Part shown: one piece after another, positions 35,480-44,836 of the stretch
How the letters are laid out: each line of letters starts with the position of its first letter
Position numbering within the stretch: position 1 is the first letter of the stretch
Assembly (NCBI GenBank): GCA_029210175.1
Contig: JARGPL010000036.1
Coordinates: 1 to 50,972 of the forward strand
DNA: 50,972 bases
Source: Minwuia sp.
GTDB lineage: Bacteria; Pseudomonadota; Alphaproteobacteria; Minwuiales; Minwuiaceae
Direction of reading: 5' to 3'
Notes under the pieces: model-generated
Databases searched by the model: none
What the model was told of the DNA's origin: nothing
Seen by the model: only the letters and a program-made list of their open reading frames with translations
Translations under genes and position numbers: made by a program

Positions 35480-35531
35480 ATGCAGATTCAGGAATGCTGC
35501 ATCTGGCAGGACCTGTGCTAGTCTAATGCAG
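35480..35531 (+). promoter_or_regulatory. ATGCAG repeat sites upstream of TauD gene
   Basis: ATGCAG (35480-35485) and CTGCAT (35497-35502) form an inverted repeat with an 11-base spacer, and ATGCAG recurs at 35526-35531. They lie about 45-95 bases before the dioxygenase start and could be a regulator's binding sites. No regulator gene is adjacent. Confidence 0.3.
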
Positions 35532-35575
35532 ATGAATTATACTGAAGGCTGAAGAAGTAACTGGAGGAAACGACA

Positions 35576-36472
35576 ATGACGATGCAACGTCCCGCGGTAA
35601 CCTATCAGGATCACTGGAAGACTGAAGGCTACGACCACATCACGGTCACGCCCCTGAACCCTGTTGTCGGGGCGGTCGTTGAAGGCTTTGACCTGTCGAA
35701 GCCCTTCGTCGATGAGCAGGTAGCCGAAGTGAAGCGTGCTTTTCTGGCGCATCACGTGCTGGCCTTTCATGACCAGAACATCAGTGAAGCACAGCACAAG
35801 GCCTTTGGTGCCCTGTTCGGCGAGTTGCATGTTCATCCGCTGAAGCACGATGCGGCCAACGACCGGGGCGGTGATCCGGCCATCCTGGACATCAAGACCA
35901 CCGCGAACTCCAAGTATACCGCTGGCGGGGCATGGCATGCCGACGTGACGTGCGATGAACGGCCACCGTCGATTTCCATGCTGCTGATCCGTCAGATTCC
36001 GGAAGTCGGTTGTGGCGGGGACACCTGTTTCGCCAACATGTATCGCGCCTTCGAAACCCTGTCGGAGACCATGCAGGAATTTCTGCGCGGCCTGACGGCG
36101 GTGCACGACGGTGCCATACCCTATGTCGGTGCCTACAACACGACGCCGCCCGAAGGGGGCTATCCGCGCCATGAACATCCGGTGGTGGTACGTCACCCCG
36201 AAACGGGCCGGGAAGTGCTGTACGTCAATCCGGGCTTCACGTCCCACATCAAGGGCCTGACAAAGTTCGAGAGCGAGTCCCTGCTGGCCATGCTGTACCA
36301 CCACGTGGAAAAGCGGCTCGATATCCAGTGCCGGGTCAGCTATCGGCCCAACACCCTGGTGATGTGGGACAACCGGTGCCTGCAGCATCAGGCCGCCTGG
36401 GACTATTTTCCCTACAGCCGATCCGGCGGTCGGGTGTCGATCATCGGTCACCGGCCAACCCGCGACATCTGA
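35576..36472 (+). CDS. TauD/TfdA family dioxygenase
   Basis: A 298-residue Fe(II)/2-oxoglutarate-dependent oxygenase. The facial triad is visible: His121 and Asp123 in AWHADVTC and His271 in CLQHQAAWDY. An arginine for 2-oxoglutarate is expected after it, probably Arg282 or Arg286 in YSRSGGR. GGDTCFANMYRAFETL (about 147-162) is the usual TauD segment. Family members hydroxylate taurine, alkyl sulfates, 2,4-D and similar acids; the actual substrate is unknown. GGAGG sits 8 bases before the ATG. The gene stands alone. Confidence 0.92.
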   Translation: MTMQRPAVTYQDHWKTEGYDHITVTPLNPVVGAVVEGFDLSKPFVDEQVAEVKRAFLAHHVLAFHDQNISEAQHKAFGALFGELHVHPLKHDAANDRGGDPAILDIKTTANSKYTAGGAWHADVTCDERPPSISMLLIRQIPEVGCGGDTCFANMYRAFETLSETMQEFLRGLTAVHDGAIPYVGAYNTTPPEGGYPRHEHPVVVRHPETGREVLYVNPGFTSHIKGLTKFESESLLAMLYHHVEKRLDIQCRVSYRPNTLVMWDNRCLQHQAAWDYFPYSRSGGRVSIIGHRPTRDI

Positions 36473-36510
36473 AAACGGGCCGGTTGCGGAGATGGATCTT
36501 CCGGTGGCCT

Positions 36511-36984
36511 TCAGTCGGCGAACTGGACCGCCCCCAGGAACATGTCGACATTCTCCCCATCGCGCGCCAGGGGCAGCAACAGCCTGCGGTAATTGATCGG
36601 TACCGGGTCATCTTCCGCCATCAGGGCTGACGTGATCGTCAGGACAGGTTTCCTTTCCTGCATGACGTAGCGGTAGTCCTTGGCGGGCGTTGACCAGTCA
36701 GCGCCGGGATAGGCCTCCCCCACATCCATCCCCGTTGCGTCGAAACCCACGTGTTCCACGATGCCCGTGCCGACCAGCCGGTAGCGATAGGAATCCGGCC
36801 CCACGACATCCACGAGCAGAAGCCACGGCAGCAGAGGAATCATGTCCGCCGGCGCAATATCGGTACGGGAGGGCAGTCGACCATGATCGGCGAACCGTCG
36901 CCAGTAACGCAGCAGACGCAGCAGTATGGCACTGCCCATGGCGCTTTCGTCCGGGTCCTTGAAGACCTGCGTTTCCAATGTCAC
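36511..36984 (-). CDS. PAS-domain protein (PAS_5 type)
   Basis: A 157-residue single-domain protein. LLRYWRRFADHGRLPSRTDI (about 23-42) then DMIPLLPWLLLVDVVGPDSY is the standard start of alphaproteobacterial PAS_5 proteins, and YRYRLVGTGIVEHVGFDATG follows as the PAS core. The end FLGAVQFAD closes the sheet. Function is not known; such proteins have no output domain and may bind small ligands. The start is a GTG at 36984 with AGGTGAC directly upstream; a later ATG at 36939 is possible. It converges on the dioxygenase gene. Confidence 0.85.
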   Translation of the reverse strand: MTLETQVFKDPDESAMGSAILLRLLRYWRRFADHGRLPSRTDIAPADMIPLLPWLLLVDVVGPDSYRYRLVGTGIVEHVGFDATGMDVGEAYPGADWSTPAKDYRYVMQERKPVLTITSALMAEDDPVPINYRRLLLPLARDGENVDMFLGAVQFAD

Positions 36985-37138
36985 GTCACCTGATGTTCAC
37001 AATCGCCCGGTATCGTCAGGGCGACGGCAGTTCCTTGTCAAATCAACGCCTTTGACGGTTGTAAGGTGAATTCAGCAGGGTTCGGGGCGCTGGCTGACAC
37101 ACCTTGGAAATTCAGGTTGCAGATTTCGCCGCTTGAAA

Positions 37139-37164
37139 CAATATATCATTTCGCTATATATCGG
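37139..37164 (+). promoter_or_regulatory. AT-rich candidate operator before padR
   Basis: CAATATATCATTTCG then CTATATATCGG forms two TATATC half-sites 14 bases apart in an AT-rich island, about 55-80 bases before the PadR start. PadR proteins usually bind AT-rich sites in their own promoters, so this is a reasonable operator, but the repeat is direct rather than inverted. Confidence 0.35.
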
Positions 37165-37217
37165 CTCGAGTTTGCGAAAACATCATCAATCCTTGCTCGA
37201 TCCGAGAACGGCAATCA

Positions 37218-37757
37218 ATGGACATCCGAACACTTTGCCTGGGCATCCTGACGCTGCGGGATGCGACGGGATACGAGATCAAGAAGGTCTTCGAGGATGA
37301 GCTCAGCCATTTCTACGAGGCGAGTTTTGGCTCCATCTATCCGGCCCTGAACCGCATGACGGATGACGGCTGGATCATCGGCAAGGCCGAGGCCCAGGAT
37401 GGTCGCCCGGACAAGAAGGTCTATTCCATCACCTCCGCCGGACGCATGGCATTCATGGACGCGCTGGACAAGAAGCCCCGCAAGGACCGGATCCGTTCCG
37501 AGTTCCTGGCGATGATGATGTTTTCCGACCTGATGACGCCTTCGCGTATCGCGCATCTGATCGACGAGCGGCTGAAGGGCCTGGCAACCAAGATTGCCGA
37601 ACTGGAAGACTGCCCCGATGACAGAGGCAATGGCGAAGTCAGCCGGTTCCTGAGGGGGTTTGGCCATGCCATGTACGTGGCGGAGCAGAATTACCTGGAA
37701 GAAAACAGACACCTCGTTGAGGCACAGGCCCTGATGGCCCATGCGGCAGCCGACTGA
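37218..37757 (+). CDS. PadR family transcriptional regulator
   Basis: A 179-residue repressor-type regulator. The N-terminal winged helix (about 1-80) has LCLGILTLRDATGYEIKKVF and FGSIYPALNRMTDDGWI, which match the PadR domain (ATGYEIKKxFE, SIYPAL). The C-terminal part (about 90-179) is the coiled-coil dimerising domain. PadR proteins commonly bind small ligands and repress efflux or detoxification genes. It is 23 bases upstream of the RND adaptor gene, so it most likely controls the pump operon and itself. Confidence 0.92.
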   Translation: MDIRTLCLGILTLRDATGYEIKKVFEDELSHFYEASFGSIYPALNRMTDDGWIIGKAEAQDGRPDKKVYSITSAGRMAFMDALDKKPRKDRIRSEFLAMMMFSDLMTPSRIAHLIDERLKGLATKIAELEDCPDDRGNGEVSRFLRGFGHAMYVAEQNYLEENRHLVEAQALMAHAAAD

Positions 37758-37780
37758 ACCCACGGCCGGGAGAAGAGCAC

Positions 37781-38929
37781 GTGAACCGTTCCATCATCAT
37801 CGCGATCATCATTGCCGTTGCAGCGGTCGGGTGGCTTTTGACCGGAGTCCTCGGCGGCGACGATGCCGGTGGGCGCGATGCAGCCAGCGCGTCCGAGAGC
37901 ACGACGATCACCGAAACGGTGTCGTCCACCGCTTCCGGCACCGCCGTCGCCGACGCGGGTGCGCCTGCCGCAACGCCAAAGCATTCCCCGCGCAAGGCCA
38001 GTGTCCGCACCCGCATCAGTGAGGCCAAGCCCCATGCGGTGCAGATCACGGTGCGCGGCCGCACGGAATCTGTTCGCACGGTCGAGGTGCGTGCCCAGAC
38101 CCAGGGCCGCGTCGAGCGCATATTCCGCAAGAAAGGTGACCGGGTGAAGGCCGGAGACCCGATCCTGCGACTTGCCAAGGGTGACCGCGACGCACGCCTG
38201 TCGGAGACCGAGGCACTGATCAAGCAGCGCGAGATCGAATTCGATGCGGATCGCAAGCTGAATGAGAAGGGCTACCGTGCCGACACGCAGGTCGCCGCCG
38301 GTGCCGCCGCACTGGATGCCGCGAAGGCGGCGCGGATGAGCATGGAAGTCGATATTGCCTATCTGACCGTGCGCGCACCTTTCGACGGCGTCATCTCGCT
38401 GAAGCCCGCGCAGCTGGGTGCGTTCCTGAAAGTTGGCGATCACGTGGCCACCATCGTCGATCAGGACCCCATCCTCGCCATCGGCAATATCTCGGAGCGT
38501 GAGATCGGCCAGATCGAGATCGGATCCCCTGCCGAGGTCATCCTGATCGACGGGCGGAAGGTATCGGGCAAGGTGCGCTTCATCTCTCCCGTTGCCGAGT
38601 CCGCGACACGTACGTTCCGCACCGAGATCGAGATCGACAATGCGGCGCGCGATATTCGCGACGGTATCACCGCCGAGATTCATCTGGAGGCAGGCAGTGT
38701 GCCCGCCCACTTCCTCACGCCCGCCATCCTGACCCTGAACGACGGAGGTGCCATCGGGGTACGTACCGTTGACCGTAATCGTCAGGTGTCCTTCGTACCG
38801 GTCAGCATCATCGCCGACAGCACCGACGGTGTCTGGGTCAGTGGTCTGCCGGACCAGGTGCAGATCATCACGGTCGGCCAGGAATTCGTGCGCGAGGGCC
38901 AGGTCGTCGAAGTGTCGCTGATCGACTGA
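37781..38929 (+). CDS. RND efflux periplasmic adaptor protein
   Basis: A 382-residue membrane fusion protein. It starts at GTG 37781, with GGGAGAAGAG 5 bases before. The N-terminal helix (about 2-22) anchors it in the inner membrane, followed by a low-complexity Ala/Ser/Thr segment to about 70. The lipoyl half appears as EVRAQTQGRVERIFRKKGDR (about 93-112), an unusually short hairpin with SETEALIKQREIEFDADRKL follows, then the second lipoyl half TVRAPFDGVISLKPAQLGAF. The beta-barrel is next. It would link the pump at 38991 to an outer-membrane channel. Confidence 0.92.
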   Translation: MNRSIIIAIIIAVAAVGWLLTGVLGGDDAGGRDAASASESTTITETVSSTASGTAVADAGAPAATPKHSPRKASVRTRISEAKPHAVQITVRGRTESVRTVEVRAQTQGRVERIFRKKGDRVKAGDPILRLAKGDRDARLSETEALIKQREIEFDADRKLNEKGYRADTQVAAGAAALDAAKAARMSMEVDIAYLTVRAPFDGVISLKPAQLGAFLKVGDHVATIVDQDPILAIGNISEREIGQIEIGSPAEVILIDGRKVSGKVRFISPVAESATRTFRTEIEIDNAARDIRDGITAEIHLEAGSVPAHFLTPAILTLNDGGAIGVRTVDRNRQVSFVPVSIIADSTDGVWVSGLPDQVQIITVGQEFVREGQVVEVSLID

Positions 38930-38990
38930 AGCAGCCCGTGCCGAGCTTGAACTGTGGAAGCGTCCTGACGGACAAATGGAGTAGACAGCC

Positions 38991-41900
38991 ATGATGAGCG
39001 CCATCATTGATGCCGCGATCAGCCGGGCCCGCACCGTCGTTGCGACCCTTGTCCTGATCCTGCTTGCGGGCGCGGCGGCCTACAATGCCATCCCGAAGGA
39101 ATCCGATCCGGACATCAACATCCCGATCATCTATGTCTCCATGACGCATGACGGCATCTCGCCGGAAGATGCGGCACGCCTGCTGGTGCGCCCCATGGAA
39201 CAGGAACTTCAGGGCGTCGACGGCGTCAAGGAGATGCGCTCCATCGCGGCGGACGGTTTCGGTTCGGTGATTCTGGAGTTCGATGCCGGCTTCGATGCCG
39301 ACCAGGCCCTCACCGACGTGCGCGAGAAGGTCGACACCGCGAAGTCGGAACTGCCTGACGACACGGACGAGCCCAAGGTTGAAGAGGTGAATTTCAGCCT
39401 GTTCCCCGTCATTGTCGTGACGCTTTCCGGCGATGTGCCGGAACGTGCGCTCTATCGCGTCGCCCGTGAACTGAAGGATGAAATCGAAGGCATCACCACG
39501 GTGCTGGAAGTTGACATGGCCGGCGACCGAGAGGAATTGCTGGAGGTCGTGCTCGACCCGGCCAAGCTGGAAAGCTACCAGATCGATCAGGCACAGCTGA
39601 TCCAGACCATGACCCTGAACAACCGTCTGGTTGCCGCGGGTGCCATGGACACCGGCGAAGGACGCTTCGCGATCAAGGTCCCTGCCCTGTTCAAGACAGC
39701 CCATGATGTGCTCAGCCTGCCAATCAAGACCGACGGCGATGCCGTGGTCACCCTGGCCGATGTCACCACCGTGCGCCGCACGTTCAAGGACGCCGAGAAC
39801 TATGCCCGCCTGAACGGTCGCACTGCCGTGGCGCTGGAGGTCAAGAAGCGGCTTGGCGCCAACATCATCGATACCATCGACAACGTCCGCACACTGGTCA
39901 CGGAACAATCGGCGCGCTGGCCAGCAGGGATCGAGGTCTCGTTCAGTCAGGACAAGTCGAACGACATCCGCAACATGCTGCAGGATCTGCAGAACAACGT
40001 CATCAGCGCCATCCTGCTGGTCATGATCGTGGTGGTTGCTGCGCTTGGCCTGCGCAGTGCGCTGCTGGTCGGTGTGGCCATTCCCGGATCGTTCCTGATC
40101 GGCATCCTCTACCTGTTCCTGTTCGGGTTCACGATCAACATCGTCGTGCTGTTCGCGCTTATCCTGGCCGTCGGCATGCTGGTGGACGGGGCGATCGTGG
40201 TGACGGAGTTCGCGGACCGCAAGATGGCGGAGGGCGAACCGAAGAAGGTCGCCTACGCCATGGCCGCCAAGCGCATGGCCTGGCCCATCATCGCATCCAC
40301 GGCAACCACGCTGGCAGCCTTCATGCCGCTGCTGTTCTGGCCCGGCGTCGTGGGCGAGTTCATGCAGTTCCTGCCGCTGACACTGATCACGACCCTTTCC
40401 GGGTCGTTGCTGATGGCCCTGATCTTCATCCCGACGCTCGGATCGATCTTCGGCAAGACCACAGCCGGGGCCAACAATAACCTGGCGGCGGCGGAGAACG
40501 GGCCGATCACGGCCATCCGTGGCCTTACCGGCACCTATGCGCGGTTCCTCAACGGCGTCATGCGCCGCCCGGTGCTCTGGCCATTCGTGATCATGATGAT
40601 CTCCATTGCCAGCCTCATTGGCGTGAACGCGGCCTATGGCGTGTTCGGCAAGGGCGTCGAATTCTTCCCCGACGTCGAGCCGGAGCGGGCGCTGGTCTAT
40701 GTCCACGCCCGCGGCAACCTGGCCGTCAAGGAACAGGACGTCCTGGTGCGTGAAGTCGAGAAGCGTGTGCTGGAATTCGACGACTTCTCGACCGTCTACA
40801 CCCGGTCGGGCAACCGTGCGCAGGATGGCAATGACATCTCGGAAGACGTCATCGGCATCATCACGCTGGAGTTCAAGGACTGGCTGGAACGCCGCCCTGC
40901 CGACGTCGTGCTGCCGCAGGTCCGCGAGGCGACGGCAGACCTTGCGGGTATCGAGGTCGAAACCCGCAAGGAGGAGAACGGCCCGCCCACCGGCAAGGAC
41001 GTGCAGGTTCAGATCACGTCGCTGTTTGCCGAAAAGCTGCCAGCGGTCGCGCAGAAGGTACGTACGTATCTTGAGGAGGAAGTCGACGGCTTGCGTGACA
41101 TCGAGGATTCACGATCCCTGCCCGGGATCCAGTGGGAACTGCAGGTGGATCGCGCCCAGGCCGGTCGCTTCGGCACGGATGTGGCCGCCATCGGGGCCAT
41201 GGTCCAGTTCGTCACCAATGGTGTGAAGGTCGATGACTACCGGCCTGATGACACCGATGAGGAAGTCGATATTCGCGTGCGCTTCCCCGAGGAATACCGG
41301 ACCCTGGATCAGCTGGACGACCTGCGCATCAACACCCCCAACGGCCTCGTTCCCCTGTCGAATTTCGTCACCCGCACCGCACAGCCCAAGGTCGGCAAGA
41401 TCGAACGGGTGGACGGCAACTACAAGCTGGTGGTTCGCGCCAACGTGACCGAGGGCGTGCTGGTTGATGACAAGGTGACGGAGATCAAGGCCTGGCTGTC
41501 CCGGCAGACGTTCGACAAGGAAGTCGATATCGCCTTCAAGGGGCAGGATGAGGAGCAGGCTGCCGCTGTCGCTTTCCTGATGAATGCATTCATCATTGCC
41601 CTGTTCGTCATGGGCATCATTCTGGTCACCCAGTTCAACAGCTTCTATCAGGCGTTCCTGATCCTGACGGCCGTCATCATGTCCACCATTGGTGTCATGA
41701 TCGGCCTGCTGGTGATGGGGCAGCCGTTCGGTATCGTCATGACAGGTGTCGGCATCATTTCGCTGGCCGGAATCGTGGTGAACAACAACATTGTCCTGAT
41801 CGATACCTACGCCTATCTGGCGCGCCAGGGCATGGATCCGCTGGAAGCCATTGTCCGCACCGGTGCGCAGCGTCTGCGCCCGGTCCTGCTGACCACGGTC

Positions 41901-42206
41901 ACCACCATATGCGGGCTGATGCCCATGGTGTTCCAGGCCAACATCGACTTCTTCAGTCGCGAGATCACCATGGGTGCCCCGTCGACACAGTGGTGGGTAC
42001 AGCTCGCCAGCGCCGTCGCCTTCGGTCTCGGTTTCGCAACCCTGCTGACCCTGATCGTGACGCCGTCCATGCTGGCCCTTGGTGTCGCCACAGGCCGGGC
42101 GATGCCCTGGAACCGCCGCAAGCAGAAAGCCGAGGCAGAACAGGCCGAGAAGCAGAAGCAGCAGGCGGATGACACCTACGGTGGCGACGTCGTCCCTGCG
42201 GAATGA
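38991..42206 (+). CDS. RND efflux pump permease (HAE1-like)
   Basis: A 1071-residue inner-membrane antiporter with the RND layout: helix 1 (about 14-31), a large periplasmic loop (about 35-330), helices 2-6, a second large loop (about 560-850), helices 7-12. VGMLVDGAIVVTEFADRKMA (about 398-417) is the helix-4 motif with the proton-relay Asp. GIEVSFSQDKSNDIRNMLQD precedes helix 2. The C-terminal tail is Lys/Glu/Gln-rich. It exports drugs or other hydrophobic compounds; cargo unknown. No outer-membrane gene follows, and TolC at 21-22 kb could complete the pump. The stop abuts the convergent fmt stop with no gap. Confidence 0.95.
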   Translation: MMSAIIDAAISRARTVVATLVLILLAGAAAYNAIPKESDPDINIPIIYVSMTHDGISPEDAARLLVRPMEQELQGVDGVKEMRSIAADGFGSVILEFDAGFDADQALTDVREKVDTAKSELPDDTDEPKVEEVNFSLFPVIVVTLSGDVPERALYRVARELKDEIEGITTVLEVDMAGDREELLEVVLDPAKLESYQIDQAQLIQTMTLNNRLVAAGAMDTGEGRFAIKVPALFKTAHDVLSLPIKTDGDAVVTLADVTTVRRTFKDAENYARLNGRTAVALEVKKRLGANIIDTIDNVRTLVTEQSARWPAGIEVSFSQDKSNDIRNMLQDLQNNVISAILLVMIVVVAALGLRSALLVGVAIPGSFLIGILYLFLFGFTINIVVLFALILAVGMLVDGAIVVTEFADRKMAEGEPKKVAYAMAAKRMAWPIIASTATTLAAFMPLLFWPGVVGEFMQFLPLTLITTLSGSLLMALIFIPTLGSIFGKTTAGANNNLAAAENGPITAIRGLTGTYARFLNGVMRRPVLWPFVIMMISIASLIGVNAAYGVFGKGVEFFPDVEPERALVYVHARGNLAVKEQDVLVREVEKRVLEFDDFSTVYTRSGNRAQDGNDISEDVIGIITLEFKDWLERRPADVVLPQVREATADLAGIEVETRKEENGPPTGKDVQVQITSLFAEKLPAVAQKVRTYLEEEVDGLRDIEDSRSLPGIQWELQVDRAQAGRFGTDVAAIGAMVQFVTNGVKVDDYRPDDTDEEVDIRVRFPEEYRTLDQLDDLRINTPNGLVPLSNFVTRTAQPKVGKIERVDGNYKLVVRANVTEGVLVDDKVTEIKAWLSRQTFDKEVDIAFKGQDEEQAAAVAFLMNAFIIALFVMGIILVTQFNSFYQAFLILTAVIMSTIGVMIGLLVMGQPFGIVMTGVGIISLAGIVVNNNIVLIDTYAYLARQGMDPLEAIVRTGAQRLRPVLLTTVTTICGLMPMVFQANIDFFSREITMGAPSTQWWVQLASAVAFGLGFATLLTLIVTPSMLALGVATGRAMPWNRRKQKAEAEQAEKQKQQADDTYGGDVVPAE

Positions 42207-43157
42207 TCAGAGAGACGTTCCGGCAGGGATCGGTCGACCGTTGAGCATGTCAGCGGCATTGACCGGTCCCTTGCCCGCCCGCTGAAGCCGGGTCAGGCGC
42301 AGCCGTCCCTGCCCGCACTGGACGCCCAGCGCGTCATCCACAGTGGTGCCGGGGGCGACCCCGGCATCTGTATCCTGGCCGTCCAGCAGGTGTGCGGCAT
42401 GGACCTTCACCCGGTGTCCATCCAGTTCGAACCAGGCACCGGGGAACGGGGTCAACGCGCGGATCAGCCGCTCGATCATTGCAGCATCCTGCGACCAGTC
42501 GATGCGGGCTTCGGCCTTGTCGATCTTCGCGGCATAGGTCACGCCGTCCATCGGCTGCGCAGTCTCGCTGGCCGTACCCGCCGCAATCGCGGCGACCGCC
42601 GGGACGATCAGGTCAGCCCCCATTGTGGCCAGGCGATCGTGCAGGCTGACGGTCGTGTCATCGGCACTGATGGCTGTGGTATCCACCATCAGCATCGGCC
42701 CGGTATCCAGCCCCGCCTCCATCCGCATGATGGTTATGCCGCTTGTCGTGTCACCGGCCATGATGGCGCGGTGAATTGGCGCGGCACCGCGCCAGCGCGG
42801 CAGCAGCGACGCATGAATGTTGAAACAGCCCAGACGCGGTGCATCCAGGATGGCCTGGGGCAGGATCAGTCCGTAAGCCGCGACAACCGCCAGATCAGCC
42901 TCCAGACCAGCGAAGGCATCACGATCTGCCACATTCCTGAAATTCAGGGGTGAGCGTACGGGCAGCCCGAGCTCCTCCGCGGCCTGCTGTACCGGGCTCG
43001 GTCTGGGCTTCTTGCCCCGGCCCGCCGCCCGCGGCGGCTGGCAATAGACGCAGACAATCCGATGTCCGGCCTGGTGCAACGCGCGCAAGGGCGCCACGGC
43101 GAAATCCGGCGTCCCCATGAAGATGATGCGCTGGGGTGCCGCGTTCTGGTCGGTCAT
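42207..43157 (-). CDS. fmt: Methionyl-tRNA formyltransferase
   Basis: A 316-residue enzyme that formylates initiator Met-tRNA using 10-formyl-THF. [16 protein letters not shown] (about 11-26) opens the domain. [20 protein letters not shown] (about 113-132) has the catalytic HxSLLPxxRG motif, with LDTGPM following. The C-terminal OB-like domain (about 210-316) has [15 protein letters not shown]. It directly follows def, with no gap, the classical def-fmt pair. Confidence 0.96.
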   Translation of the reverse strand: MTDQNAAPQRIIFMGTPDFAVAPLRALHQAGHRIVCVYCQPPRAAGRGKKPRPSPVQQAAEELGLPVRSPLNFRNVADRDAFAGLEADLAVVAAYGLILPQAILDAPRLGCFNIHASLLPRWRGAAPIHRAIMAGDTTSGITIMRMEAGLDTGPMLMVDTTAISADDTTVSLHDRLATMGADLIVPAVAAIAAGTASETAQPMDGVTYAAKIDKAEARIDWSQDAAMIERLIRALTPFPGAWFELDGHRVKVHAAHLLDGQDTDAGVAPGTTVDDALGVQCGQGRLRLTRLQRAGKGPVNAADMLNGRPIPAGTSL

Positions 43158-43676
43158 TCAGCCCGTGGCCTGCAGCTTCTTCGCCTTCTTCAGGCGGCGC
43201 AGGATCATGTTGCGTTTCAGCGCAGAGATGTGATCCACGAACAGGATGCCCTCGAAATGATCCATCTCGTGCTGGATACAGGTCGACAGCAGACCATCCG
43301 CCTGCAGTTCCTGTTCAGCGCCATGCTGGTCGAGGTATTTCACCCGGATCGTCGCGGGCCGTTCCACATCGGCATACTGCTCGGGCAGCGACAGACAGCC
43401 TTCTTCATAGATGCGCAGGTCGTCCGATGTTTCAACGATCTCCGGATTGACCAGATACATCGGCTCCGCCGCCGCACCGTCATCGGAACAGTCGACCACC
43501 ATGACGCGCTTCGCGACACCCACCTGGATGGCGGAAAGCCCGACGCCGGGCGCGTCGTACATGGTCGCAAGCAAGTCATCCATGAACTGCCGCAGGTCAT
43601 CATCGACCTGATCAACGGGTTCGGAGCGGACTTTGAGCCGGGGATCCGGCGCCGTGATTATAGGAAGGATGGCCAT
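43158..43676 (-). CDS. def: Peptide deformylase
   Basis: A 172-residue metalloenzyme that removes the formyl group from new proteins. The three motifs are present: GVGLSAIQVG (motif 1), EGCLSLPEQ (motif 2, with the metal Cys) and QHEMDHFEGILF (motif 3, HEMDH with two metal His and the catalytic Glu). I chose the ATG at 43676 (MAILPIITAPDPRL); the frame extends upstream to a TTG at 43727 that would run through an inverted repeat. Length fits the usual 165-180. A strong inverted repeat lies 14 bases upstream of the start. Confidence 0.96.
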   Translation of the reverse strand: MAILPIITAPDPRLKVRSEPVDQVDDDLRQFMDDLLATMYDAPGVGLSAIQVGVAKRVMVVDCSDDGAAAEPMYLVNPEIVETSDDLRIYEEGCLSLPEQYADVERPATIRVKYLDQHGAEQELQADGLLSTCIQHEMDHFEGILFVDHISALKRNMILRRLKKAKKLQATG

Positions 43677-43689
43677 GGCTCTGCGTGTC

Positions 43690-43726
43690 TGATGGGCGGG
43701 TGTCGTGGAGGTAGTCCCGCCCATCA
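43690..43726. promoter_or_regulatory. 11-bp inverted repeat immediately upstream of def
   Basis: TGATGGGCGGG at 43690-43700 and CCCGCCCATCA at 43716-43726 are exact inverted repeats around a 15-base loop. They lie between the end of the pirin gene (43776) and the def start (43676), both on minus. No U-tract follows, so it may be a terminator of the pirin gene of weak type, or a hairpin just above the def ribosome binding site. Confidence 0.5.
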
Positions 43727-43775
43727 ATCACGTCAACCCCGACGCAGCGTCAAGCAAGGCAATGATGCGCCGCCA

Positions 43776-44663
43776 TCAGAACCGTCCGGCCTGATAGTCC
43801 TGGAAAGCCTGCAAGATTTCCTCTCGCGTGTTCATGACGAAGGGGCCATGGCGGGCAACCTGTTCGCCGATCGGCTGCCCGGCGATGACAAGGAACCGGG
43901 CCGCAGCGCCTGACGCCGCGACAGCCAGATGATCACCATCGCCCAGCAATGCCATCTGACTGGTGCGGATCTCGGCACCGCCAATGCTCACCGTGCCGTC
44001 GTAGACATAGATGAAGGCGTTGTGCCCGGCAGGCAGCGCCTCATCCAGTTCCCGCCCGGCTTCAAGGTGCACATCCCAGTAGATCGGGTTCACGGCGATG
44101 TCGCGCACCGCGCCTGTCCGGCCTGCCAGATCACCGGCCACCAGCCGAACCCTGACGCCCTCCGACAGCTCGACCTCGGGAATGTCCTGCGGTTCGATGT
44201 CCTGATAACGTGGGGCTCGCATCTTCTGGGCCGCAGGCAGGTTGACCCAGAGCTGGAACCCCCACATCAGACCGTCTTCCTGTTCCGGCATCTCGGAATG
44301 CACGATTCCCCGCCCGGCGGTCATCCACTGCGCACCGCCAGGCTTCAGCAACCCGGAGTTGCCCTGATTGTCCTTGTGCCCCATGCGACCGGCCAGCATG
44401 TAGGTCACGGTCTCGAAACCGCGGTGCGGATGATCGGGGAAGCCGGCAATGTAATCGCTGGCATCATCGGAGCGAAACTCGTCCAGCAGCAGGAACGGAT
44501 CGAAGAGTTGAAGCTCGTGACCACCCAGGCTGCGCTTCAGGCGCACCCCTGCTCCATCCTGGGCATCAACGCCTGGTATGATCTGAGTGACCGTGCGCGG
44601 GCTGCGCACGCCGCCTGTGGCCGCTGCGGTACCGCTGACCGACTTGTTCAGAACCGTTTCCAT
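43776..44663 (-). CDS. Pirin family protein
   Basis: A 295-residue bicupin. FPDHPHRGFETVTYMLAGRM (about 75-94) carries the metal His of the HPHRGFE motif, and WMTAGRGIVHSEMPEQEDGL the His and Glu of the second motif (HSEMP). The C-terminal cupin follows from about 170, ending NTREEILQAFQDYQAGRF, typical of pirins. Some pirins have quercetin 2,3-dioxygenase activity. I chose the ATG at 44663 (METVLNKS), preceded by AGGAG; the frame opens 24 codons upstream. It is divergent from the Sel1 gene. Confidence 0.93.
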   Translation of the reverse strand: METVLNKSVSGTAAATGGVRSPRTVTQIIPGVDAQDGAGVRLKRSLGGHELQLFDPFLLLDEFRSDDASDYIAGFPDHPHRGFETVTYMLAGRMGHKDNQGNSGLLKPGGAQWMTAGRGIVHSEMPEQEDGLMWGFQLWVNLPAAQKMRAPRYQDIEPQDIPEVELSEGVRVRLVAGDLAGRTGAVRDIAVNPIYWDVHLEAGRELDEALPAGHNAFIYVYDGTVSIGGAEIRTSQMALLGDGDHLAVAASGAAARFLVIAGQPIGEQVARHGPFVMNTREEILQAFQDYQAGRF

Positions 44664-44836
44664 GTTCGTGGCTCCTGTTGCATTTGTTGACTCATTGCCT
44701 GCAGCAGAAGTGGCGTTGCGGCTTCCGACAATCAATTCGCTGCATGGAAACGCTGCGTTTCCATAATCTCGCTGCGCTGATGCGCAGTGGCGCGCGATTT
44801 GCTGTTGTCAGTGGTATCATGATGATAGCTTGCAAA

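Larger units (their letters stand above)
35262..35575. other. Intergenic region between rpsI and the TauD gene
   Basis: This 314-base gap holds the rpsI terminator (35307-35335) and an ATGCAG/CTGCAT inverted repeat (35480-35502) with a third half at 35526-35531. A ribosome binding site GGAGG precedes the dioxygenase gene. Between about 35340 and 35470 I see nothing I can name. Confidence 0.5.

Noticed and set aside
38868-40706. A 612-codon open frame opposite the RND pump gene
   Set aside because: It is rich in His, Asp, Gly and Arg, as expected from the antisense of a GC-rich membrane protein gene, and matches nothing.
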